This document shows, one piece after another, positions 46,498 through 55,099 of a stretch of 64,000 bases of DNA. Every line of letters begins with the position of its first letter. The stretch's first letter is position 1. Position numbers and translations under genes: made by a program. Source of the stretch: Alentia gelatinosa (lineage: Eukaryota > Annelida > Polychaeta > Phyllodocida > Polynoidae). The stretch is from NCBI GenBank assembly GCA_950022655.1, contig OX465579.1, positions 178,812,303 to 178,876,302 on the forward strand, written 5' to 3'. The notes under the pieces were generated by a model. It worked only from the letters and a program-made list of their open reading frames with translations, did not search any database and was not told the origin of the DNA.

Positions 46498-48279
46498 AAT
46501 TATGAGGAGACGTGTGATTGGCTTAAAAATGTATTTATTAAATTTTTCAAGTAATGTATGTGAGGAAAGGTATGAAAAATGCCAACGGGCATAAGGCATA
46601 AAGCCCTGACAGTCAATGTCTATATGATTGGTGTGGGACGGGTGGGTACAAATTTTAGCGGGCGTTGCCCTGACCACTGGTGGCACCCCCTGGTAAGGGA
46701 GATCTCAGTATGTCATTTGTCCAGGGAGCCGTCAGATGGCGTGGCATACATCACCCGCCCCAAAATTATTGCCAATTTACAATTAGCTCCAATTATGAGG
46801 AGACGTGTGATTGGCTTAAAAATGTATTTATTAAATTTTTCAAGTAATGTATGTGAGGAAAGGTATGAAAAATGCCAACGGGCATAAGGCATAAATGCCA
46901 AAAAGAAAAGGCCAGGAAGGGGTCGACGTCCTTATCTGGCATGGAATAAGAACTTATGCCCGAGGGCATGATGGTGAGGTCCAGCGAGGTGAGCTGGTGG
47001 CCGTTATGGCTAAAAGTGCGGAAGGACTAGAAGTGCGTCCTGTATGCACGACGGGAGCCGTGGCCGGTGATCCTTGACGTCGGGGTAGTCTCGGAAAGTG
47101 TCATTGCAGATGGGGAGACGTGACGTGTCGTGGTGTGAGGCGTGTGAGCTCCCGCCTCGAAATGTGTGGCGAGGGGAGGTCGAGCCTCGGTGAAGTGTGG
47201 CGAGGGAGCCGAGCAAAGATCCTGGGCATGCATGAGAGCCCTGGAGAGAAATGTTTGTTTGTGAATAATGCCAACGGGCATAAGGTAAAAATGCCAAATC
47301 ACAATTGCCAGGAAGGGGTCGACGTCCTTCTCTGGCGTGAAATAAGACCTTATGCCCGAGGGCATGAAGGTGAAGTCCGACGACGTGAGTCGGGGCCTTT
47401 ATGGCTAAAAATGCAGAGGAACTAGAAGCGTTGTCCTGTAAGCGGGAGGTAGCCGTGGCCGTATGACTGCGTCTTGGAGGCTCATGAGCCAACATCTCAG
47501 GAGGGGGAGGTGAGATCCGGGGGGGGGGGGGGGGGGGGGCGTAGGGGCACAACCCGAGGAACCGCCACCCCCTCTCACGGCACCACGAGGAACCCGTGTT
47601 CTAGCGCCATCTGGCGGTTCATCTTGGAACCAGAGGATATGACGTCATCTCTGTGTGTCGTGAGCATACATTCAGATATATATCATGTAAGCATTGCACG
47701 TAGAGACAAATCACATACCTGCACCATCCAAGCAAGTATGACCGAGTCGTGTGTGGCATTTTCAGTCAGGGGTGGCATCGGTAGCTGTCGGAGTGACTGT
47801 TGTCGGTTATTTGGTGCCTGGGCGGCTGTCGCCGAGTGCCTGGATTGCGGGAGTTGCCGCCTGTGTGTGCTGCACATACTCTGACATCACGTAGCTGGAA
47901 GCGAGCACTGGGTCCAGTGTAGCTGAATGGCGGAGACGACAGCTGGGCTTGACGACCCGAGTCCACAGTCGTTGAAATGCCGATGAATCGTCTTTCATTC
48001 TGCATGCTATCACTCACAAACTATTTCTTGTAGGTCTTAATCCTACGATTCTCAGTCTTTGTGGTCTTGTGTGTCTTTCTTCATTCCTAGTCTCATCTTT
48101 ATCGGGTCTTTCCGAGGAACTACTGAAAAAGCCTACAAATTTTAGCGGGCGTTGCCCTGACCACTGGTGGCACCCCCTGGTAAGGGAGATCTCAGTATGT
48201 CATTTGTCCAGGGAGCCGTCAGATGGCGTGGCATACATCACCCGCCCCAAAATTATTGCCAATTTACAATTAGCTCCAA
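46498..48279. mobile_element. Insertion splitting LINE RT fragment 1, with Q-R-Q-R duplications
   Basis: Segment Q (46,498-46,602) is repeated without visible change at 46,791-46,895. Segment R (about 46,647-46,792) is repeated at about 48,133-48,279. The order is Q-R-Q-R with spacers of about 45 bp and 1.24 kb. R has imperfect inverted ends (CAAATTTTAGCGGGCG / CGCCCCAAAATTATTG) and looks like a small MITE. The long spacer carries a further duplicated segment (46,872-47,070 and 47,278-47,462) starting ATGCCAACGGGCATAAGG, which pairs with internal CTTATGCCCGAGGGCAT, and a run of about 21 G at 47,519. The open frames within are GC-driven and unrecognised. Confidence 0.6.
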
Positions 48280-48439
48280 GGTGCGAATGCATGAGTTTAG
48301 ATTTCGAAATGAATCATACAAAAAATCCCCATTATACCAAGGTATACAATTATGGAAAGAAATTGATGGTAACACGCAAAAGGCTGTATCGAAAGAGGAG
48401 TTTAAACAGATAATCTTGAAACAATGTGGAAACCGTTGA
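48280..48439 (+). pseudogene. C-terminal tail of LINE RT fragment 1
   Basis: After the insertion, the frame reading VRMHEFRFRNESYKKSPLY, QGIQLWKEI and ending KQIILKQCGNR before TGA aligns by eye with the tail of the second LINE RT (AKSPFYVGISIWNAL at about 52,960). HTRADDN at 46,480-46,497 plus this tail gives a continuous, family-like C-terminus, so the 46,498-48,279 sequence is best read as an insertion. The last codons overlap the start of the esterase ORF (48,424) in another frame. Confidence 0.75.
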
Positions 48440-49174
48440 TGACTATGTATAACTATCGTTGGAAACGGACAGTAACAGTATTAGTGTTAGTTTTGTTTTG
48501 TTTAGCATCATTTTTCATAATCATTCCCTCAATGACTTTCGTAATCATTGGTGATTCGAGGGCCCGAGGGTTGGGCGACTTGATAGGGAGATCGATACAA
48601 GACTTTGATAAATGTATAACGCTCCCTGGTGCAAAAATGGAACGAATCCAACTTGAAGTCTGCACAGAGCTGGAACGTAACAAATCAGTGAAAACCATAT
48701 ACTTATTAGGAGGTATAAACAATATAACTATGAAAGACAGTAGGACTGGCCAAATTAGGGCATATCGCAGCGCACTAAAGAAGAATCCATAACTAACTAC
48801 CTCTTGTCCGGCTTCCAATACATTATTGGAAAGGCAGAGGAGATTTCGAAGGAATGCAGGATTATTATCTGTAGTATTTACACCGTCTCCTTATTCAAGG
48901 CGAATGAGGGGGAAAAACTACGATGGTATGGAAGCAGATCAAACAGCAGTCTACCAAGCCACGATAGAGGTGAACAGGGAGATCGATCGTCTCAACAAGT
49001 CCAGTAACCTACTTACACCGCGAATCGACCACCCGGTTCAGTCGAAAAACCGGGGGGGGGACAAGGCCACCAAAATTTGAAGTACTCGGGGATGGTATAC
49101 ATCCGGACTGGGATACACAGCTAAAAATTTTCGATGAAATCGAGAAGGTTTACTTGAAAAACCAGTCTAACTGA
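48424..49174 (+). pseudogene. LINE ORF1 relic with SGNH/GDSL esterase domain
   Basis: Three reading frames together spell an SGNH hydrolase. Block I is FVIIGDSRARGLGDLIG (48,540 onward), with the nucleophile serine in GDS. The GGINNIT segment (about 48,711) corresponds to the Asn-containing block III. After a frameshift near 48,790 the core continues AEEISKECRIIICSIYT. After another it continues NREIDRLNKSSNLLTPRI. After a third, at a G run near 49,060, it ends with LGDGIHPDW, which holds the catalytic Asp-x-x-His (DGIH). Esterase domains of this kind are known in ORF1 of CR1-like non-LTR elements, where they may aid membrane or particle association. The N-terminus is hydrophobic (VLVLVLFCLASFFIII). 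No frame is intact, so it is a decayed copy. Whether it belongs to the ORF2 at 50.2 kb is likely but not proven. Confidence 0.8.
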
Positions 49175-50237
49175 TCACACGTCTAACTCATATCACTTTC
49201 CACAACTGAGGTTCCATACAGGGCCTTAGGAAGCGAAAGGATGGGTTAGCCATTGTGTCGGAGTTACGGGCTTAATAGTGGGTCAGAGCAGGTTCCATAC
49301 AGGGCCTCTCGCGCTCGCTCTCGCTCTCTCTCCCATAGTGTATATTCATAAAGGGGAACTGCGCCTGATAGACGAGGTTCCATACAGGACCCCGCTACAG
49401 GACTCAGTGCAAATGAGGTCTGTGTTTAATATCCACATATAAGTAAGAACTGGTTCATGACTGACAGCATGACTCCTTACTATGTCATTGCTGAGAACAA
49501 CATAATCAACCTTTTGTAGTTGGTAATGAAAGGTTATATTGTCATTATTTACATATATGATAAGTCTGTACATAGAATAACTTGTAGCAGTATACAACTT
49601 TGATGCACTGAGATGTTTTGTTATATACCACGGACTAGCAACTTATAAGTATGAACTGTTATACCATGCACAATTGTAATACATATATTTCATATAGAAT
49701 ACATTTATTCTAGAAGCAACGGCCTCACACGATAGATGGATCGAACAATGCGGCCTATGCACTACTATCGCATAATCAAGGACTCAAAACGGTGTTTCCA
49801 ACTTCTTGATAACGGTAATCAATGACGGTAATGCTGACACACCAGAGAAGTGTTTGCTTGGAATGCTGCCTGGCTCGGAACAGGACACTTGTGTTAGCAG
49901 GGACATGAACTGTGAGTAGACACATCTTAACGTCATCAATCTAGACACACTTTGGATTGCGGAGCGGTTCTGACTTACAAAGAAGTCATACAGAACCGTT
50001 GATTGTAGTATTCGTTCAACACTACCTTGACATAATGTCGAAGGCTATAGGACAGTCTGCCAATATGAATGGCTGTCATCTGCACTCCTTGACCCCAAAG
50101 TCCAGGAGTGCACCCCATCTATATATAATCATTGTTTCACCTGTTCACGTACTTTGTCAATATTCTGTACATTTTTGCATTGAAATTCTTATGATCGGGC
50201 ATCAGGGAGGAGTTATACTAAACATACGGTTAATGAA
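49175..50237. other. Interval between LINE ORF1 and ORF2 relics
   Basis: The phrase AGGTTCCATACAGG occurs three times (about 49,208, 49,289, 49,376), as would short 5'-UTR or promoter repeats. A CTCGCTCTCGCTCTCTCTCC tract lies at about 49,312. The rest has no frame I recognise. One kilobase between ORF1 and ORF2 is long for a CR1-type element, so an unrecognised insertion or a junction of two elements is possible. Confidence 0.4.
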
Positions 50238-50915
50238 ATGTCTTATGCTGTGAATGAAATTGTAAAAGATAAGGGCTTGAAAGTGGCCCATATAAATATC
50301 CATAGCTTATTTAGTAAAAGGGATCAACTAAAAAATAGTATGAATTGATTTGACTTTATTGGTATTTCCGAGACTCTCCTAAAAAAGGGAATTACTGACA
50401 ACTTCGTAGACATCGTCGGCTATAATATATTGAGGCATGATAGACCATGGGGAAAGGGTGGAGGTATCGGATTATACATAAGCAAGGACTGGGTTCCATA
50501 TGTTGAGCCTATAAAAGACCTCTGGATAATGGATGAGTCTCTAGAATCAATGGTAGTGAAAGTAACAAGACCCGATCATAAGACCATGATTATAGCGAAC
50601 TTATACCGCCCGCCTGGGTATTGTATCACAAGCATGTTAAACTTTATTGAATCGACTTGTACTAGTGTAGACGCCAACAATGCAGAGATATGGTTTATGG
50701 GGGATATCAATCTTAATGCTCGGGAAAGGGGGGAAAAGAGAAATAGGGATTTAATGACTTGTATTAGGAAATTTAACTTAAAAAGATTGATTATGGAAAT
50801 TACACACCCTGGATACGGTAATAGTAGTAGTATAGACACTATTATAACTAACTGTAAATTTATTGACAAAAAGGACAGAAAAAGGCCCGCAACCATTTCA
50901 AAAGAAATTGTATAA
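50238..50915 (+). pseudogene. LINE ORF2 N-terminus: APE-type endonuclease (broken)
   Basis: From ATG at 50,238 the frame reads MSYAVNEIVKDKGLKVAHIN, then HSLFSKRDQLKNSMN, an in-frame TGA at about 50,346, then FIGISETLL. APE motifs are visible: the Asn of AHINIHS, the Glu of ISETLL, the YRPP loop and the Asp/Asn pair in MGDINLN. SSSIDTIITN follows, but the expected C-terminal Ser-Asp-His with the catalytic histidine is missing: the frame passes directly into DKKDRKRPATIS, which normally lies after that motif. A deletion of roughly 20 codons is the simplest explanation. This enzyme would nick chromosomal DNA to prime reverse transcription; this copy is inactive. Confidence 0.88.
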
Positions 50916-53053
50916 TCTGTCGCAGTTTGAGCATGTAGTCCAAGACGACTTGGAGGTTGAACTAGCTAATGCGATATGTTCTACTAACAACTCCTTAAAA
51001 CCCCCTAGCACTTATTGGGAAATATGGATAGGGACTTTGATGACGTACCTGAACAAGGTAGCCCCATTGAAACCAAAAACTATTAGGTTCATCGAGACAC
51101 CTTGGATGTCTTTAGATTTAAAAATAAGGATACTGAGTAGGGAACACAAATGTAGGGCCCTAAACAGGTTAGAAAATACCAACATCGAGAGTGGGAATGG
51201 CGATGCGAAATGTAAACTGTTAGACGAAGTAAGAGTTCTAAAGAAAGAAATATCTAAGTTAATGATAAAGGATAAAAAAAGTTACATTTTAACACAATTG
51301 GCAAAAAACAGTTCAGATCCGAGGTTGTACTGGAAAGAGTTAAACAAAATTATCAAACCACCTGGTGAAAAATGTGAGGTATGTTTTAAAACTGATATGG
51401 GAAAGACTATGGCACTAGTTGACTGTGCAGAATATGCCAACAAATTTTTTTGTACTATTGGTATGAAATTAAACGGGAACTGGATACAAAATGTATGCTT
51501 AACTTTGTGCAAAGGAAAAATGTTAACGGATTCGAAATCGACCTGAATGAAGTTACTAAGGAACATGTTACCAAACTTATACAGTCGGTAAAAATTCATA
51601 AATCATCTGGAATTCCAAACCTGAAATGTGAACTGTTAAAAAATACCTTGTTAAGCTCTGTTGAATACTTTAAGTGGTTACTGATAGAAATGATCCGATC
51701 GAGCAGTTTTCCTCAACTATGGAAAAATGGAAGAATCGCCCCACTCCCTAAACAGGGTGATCTACAGTCGATAGGAACCTGGAGACCTGTGTGTGTACTG
51801 CCAATTCCCGGGAAGATCTTGGAGAGAGTAGTGCATGCCCAGGTCTATAGTTTCCTAGAACAAAACAATTTTTTTTGTAAAAACCAATTTGGATTTCGAA
51901 AAAATCACAGTACAGGGGGGGCAGTTCTAAAACTCACTAAATTTTTGGTTGAATCCTTTAACGAAAACAAAACCTCGCTAGCACTCTATGTCGACATCAA
52001 GAAGGCGTTCGACTGTATTGATCATGAGATTCTTCTGTTTAAACTGGGGGAAGCTGGACTGGGTCCAGATATCATCATGTGGTTCAAATCGTATCAGGTC
52101 GTACATGTTACACTGAATACGGGCAAAGGAAATCGGGGGAACTGAAAGTGGGGTTCGGCATCCCCCAGGGCTCAATACTTGGCCCGTTACTATTTTTAAT
52201 TTATATCAATGATATTAAAGACTGTATTCCGGCCAATGCTTTTCTAATGTATGCTGACGATCTCGTCGTTTTCACGAGTGATACTGATCCTAAAAATTCT
52301 GAAAATGCAATGCAACAACATATTAACTCCATACAGCAATGGTACATGGCAAATAGACTGACTATCAATGCATCTAAAACTAGATTAGTATATCACAGCA
52401 CTAAAGCGAAACTTAAACGTCTCCAGAAAAGAAAACTCTATATTGGAGATAATGAGATTATAACATGTTCGCATATGAACTATCTGGGAGCCATAGTGGA
52501 CGAGACACTTAGCTTTGAAAATCATGCAAAGTTGTTAATACAAAAAATGAATGACAAGCTAATTACGTTTAGAAGGATAAGGAAATTGGTAAACACCCAA
52601 ACCGCACTAGGGATTGTCAGAACATGCATTATCCCGATTTCAGACCACTGCTCTTTTCTTTTAGAAAATGCGCCTGTTAACTCACAAAAAAGTGTTGAAA
52701 TATGTATTAATACTAGTATAAGAATAGCTCTTGGCAGCAGAGCATATGCTAATGGAACATATATAAGCAACCAAGAACTGAGGGAAACATGTGGTATAAT
52801 GAGGTATAGAGAATGCAGGCTCATGCTGCTGTTAGGTATAATTGCGAACCTAGTAAGTCAAGAGTTACTAGTAGTGAAAAAACCAAATGCTGAACATAAC
52901 ACAAGATCGTCAGACAAGATAGATATAAACTTATCATGGCCGAAGAAAGATAAGTATGCTAAATCCCCATTCTATGTCGGAATCTCTATTTGGAATGCCC
53001 TGAGCAGAAACTGTGCAAACTGGCTCACTTATTCAACAATCAAAATTATTTAG
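50890..53053 (+). pseudogene. LINE ORF2: reverse transcriptase (frameshifted)
   Basis: Continues the endonuclease in three further frame segments. A linker (50,900-51,470: YNLSQFEHVVQDDLEVELA and on) is followed by RT motifs: RPVCVLPIPGKILERVVHA and NQFGFRKNHST (fingers), LYVDIKKAFDCIDHEIL (motif A aspartate, about 51,985), GIPQGSILGPLLFLIYINDI (motif B, about 52,160), LMYADDLVVF (motif C YADD, about 52,247) and MNYLGAIVDETLSFENH. The tail ends AKSPFYVGISIWNAL before TAG at 53,051. Frameshifts lie near 51,470 and at about 52,090-52,100 (one base lost between WFKSY and SGRTCY). It belongs to the jockey/CR1-like assemblage by motif style; the exact clade is not certain. Confidence 0.9.
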
Positions 53054-53515
53054 ACAAGAATCCTTGATAAAAATCCGACAATTTCTGTGTAATAGATGAT
53101 CAAGAATCATCACTTTGTTGATGGGTACAGGTATCAGTATGTTATACGGCCAAGCAGATCGATTAAGTGAGAATTTGTCAGTTGTTATCTAAAAACTATT
53201 AGAGGAAATACGTAAACGTATATGCAGGGAGTGTACATATATTTATTTTTTCTCATCATAAGACTCAATGTACCTTATCAAGAACGAAGCGATAACCTGT
53301 CCTTGGATGTCTATAACACCTGTGAAGAATTAATGCAAATGTATATGTATGCACAGGAACTATCAATATTTGACTCTGTACGTTTCATCAAGTTGTGTTT
53401 ATTTGATGTTCACTCGTTTGTGTGGAAGAGCGGCAATGTCATGTCGAATACAAATGAAATAAATAAATAAAAAAAAAATAAACGAAAAAAAAAATAAATT
53501 AAAAAAAAAAAAAAA
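53054..53515 (+). mobile_element. LINE 3' UTR and A-rich tail
   Basis: Non-coding sequence after the RT stop ending in CAAATGAAATAAATAAATAA and an A-rich run to about 53,515. The short frame at 53,222-53,470 lies within it and is not a recognised gene. The tail marks the 3' end of the element that starts at or before 50,238. Confidence 0.75.
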
Positions 53516-53631
53516 ATTATCATATTATACCCTCACCGACGACTGAACAACAGGTAAAGGATTTACTGTATCCCCATGGAAGAACTGTAATAACTACAGA
53601 ATGAGGAATAAACATTATTTAAAAAAAAAAA
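53516..53631 (+). mobile_element. Short second A-tailed segment
   Basis: About 100 bp of different sequence (starting TATCATATTATACCCTCACC) ends in AATAAACATT and about 11 A (53,621-53,631), immediately before the YR element. It may be a separate small retroposed 3' end or part of the upstream LINE tail. Confidence 0.4.
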
Positions 53632-53825
53632 GGTAGCTCATGGCCCGTAGGGTCAGGAGCGGTCATTGCACCACCTAGCGCACTCCCTCCCTACTAGCGC
53701 ACCCTGCGCGCCCCCGCGTGCGAGTCACGTGAACTAATAGGTCACGTGGCGAAGCACGCCCCCACGCTCTATCTCATTCTGTTCCTGCGCTTCACTCCGC
53801 TCACACCTACTACCTTTTTTCTCCC
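53632..53825 (+). repeat. Split direct repeat A1
   Basis: Starts GGTAGCTCATGGCCCGTAGG and ends CACCTACTACCTTTTTTCTCC. It matches A2 at 58,617-58,809 apart from two substitutions and one T-run difference. It contains two CACGTG hexamers (about 53,727 and 53,743) and is the likely promoter-bearing left end. Confidence 0.92.
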
Positions 53826-53932
53826 TGGCTCTACGCTGTTCGCGGCACCGCATACTCCACGGGTATCGGTCCGAGGCCGTCAGGGCAAGAGTTTAAAAGT
53901 ACGGGTTAGCAGGAAGACAGGTTCACGTGAAA

Positions 53933-55087
53933 ATGCCGAAAACGCGAGCTGGACCGAGCACGTCTCAAGCTCAGGAGGAATCTTCGGATTCGACCATGCA
54001 GCCTTCTGACGACCATGTGGAATCGGCCTCCGAGGTCGGGAGCGTGAAGACCACCCGCCTCGTGGCCGTTGAGGTTGGCCTCGCGGCTATGAAAGAGGAC
54101 GTGAAGACACAGATCAGCGGGGTCCTGGCCGCCATCAACCGCCTAGCCGAGCAGAGGGCACTGGAAGCAGCGTCTCGACCGCTGACCGTTCAATCTGCCG
54201 CTGAGAGACGGACACAGGACTGGGCCGAGGACCAGGCGGCACATGTTTTGCCCGCACCGAGACAACTATGGGAGAGGTACGGGGCAGACTTGTATATCCA
54301 GCGCGAACTCGACCGGGAGGCGATAAAACACGATAGGACGGCGGGTAAGCTGCATTCTGACTTAAATATCGCTAGGCTTACCAGCAAGCCGTACATGTTT
54401 ATTGACCGTGAGGGGGTCTATACCCTTGCGCAGAAACTGGAGGTGAGGGGGTCCCTGGGACCCATGGAATACGTGAGCGCGTTCCTGGGACTACTGAGGG
54501 ACCACAGAGCCGTAGAGCCCGAGGACTGGGACCACATGAGTAAACACCTTCATCAGGTCTCCATCGATGCGCAGTCCCGGCCGTGGGCCGGCGTGAGGCG
54601 ATGGATCCAATTCATCTTCGATCAGGTCGAGACCGGGAGGATGAGCTGGTCGAATTACGCGCTCATACAGGAAGAGCGGGTCCGACTCGCGATGACGACC
54701 GGGACACAGACCGGGGGAACGGATAGCGGAAGCAAGTCACGCTCGAGGGAATTGCCGTGCAGGCAATTCAATTCGGACCGGGGGTGTCGCCACAGGAGCG
54801 GGCACGAGGACGGGCCCATCAAATGGGTCCATATATGCTCGTATTGCGATTCGGTGGGAAAGCAGTGCGGGCATTCGCTCCATGCCTGTAACCGCAAGCT
54901 GGTTTACACCATGGGGTACGACAGTCAGCAAGCCCCCCAAGCCCCAGCAGCCCGGCGGGCGGGCCAGGTGGCGTACACCCCACAGGCCGGATATACGTTG
55001 AGGACGGCCGACCCCGGACTGGATGCCCTGTACCAACACGGCGGTCAGCTGGCGGCAAAAAACGGGCACGGTGCGCCCCGCGAGTGA
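53933..55087 (+). CDS. Gag-like protein of the YR retrotransposon
   Basis: 384 codons from ATG at 53,933 to TGA at 55,085-55,087. An in-frame GTG at 53,927 is not a likely eukaryotic start. The N-terminal 30-40 residues are Ser/Glu/Asp-rich, followed by a probable helical region (about 40-75: VAVEVGLAAMKEDVKTQISG) that could oligomerise, and a central globular part. At about residues 262-310 is a Cys/His cluster, CRQFNSDRGC, then CRHRSGH, then HICSYCDSVGKQCGHS ending with another Cys, as in zinc-knuckle regions of DIRS/Ngaro Gag proteins that bind RNA. The C-terminus is Ala/Pro/Gln-rich. It probably forms the cytoplasmic ribonucleoprotein particle. Near its 3' end lies a -1 frameshift site that joins it to Pol. 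The frame is intact. Confidence 0.88.
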   Translation: MPKTRAGPSTSQAQEESSDSTMQPSDDHVESASEVGSVKTTRLVAVEVGLAAMKEDVKTQISGVLAAINRLAEQRALEAASRPLTVQSAAERRTQDWAEDQAAHVLPAPRQLWERYGADLYIQRELDREAIKHDRTAGKLHSDLNIARLTSKPYMFIDREGVYTLAQKLEVRGSLGPMEYVSAFLGLLRDHRAVEPEDWDHMSKHLHQVSIDAQSRPWAGVRRWIQFIFDQVETGRMSWSNYALIQEERVRLAMTTGTQTGGTDSGSKSRSRELPCRQFNSDRGCRHRSGHEDGPIKWVHICSYCDSVGKQCGHSLHACNRKLVYTMGYDSQQAPQAPAARRAGQVAYTPQAGYTLRTADPGLDALYQHGGQLAAKNGHGAPRE

Positions 55088-55099
55088 TCGGAGCGCACC
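55057..55099 (+). promoter_or_regulatory. Programmed -1 ribosomal frameshift signal (gag-pol)
   Basis: In the Gag frame the bases read A AAA AAC at 55,057-55,063 (codons AAA 55,058-55,060 and AAC 55,061-55,063), a canonical X XXY YYZ slippery heptamer. After a 6-nt spacer (GGGCAC, 55,064-55,069), GGTGCGC (55,070-55,076) can pair with GCGCACC (55,093-55,099), a perfect 7-bp stem with a 16-nt loop. A -1 slip enters exactly the RT frame, which runs open through the Gag stop at 55,085. Use in vivo is inferred. Confidence 0.75.
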
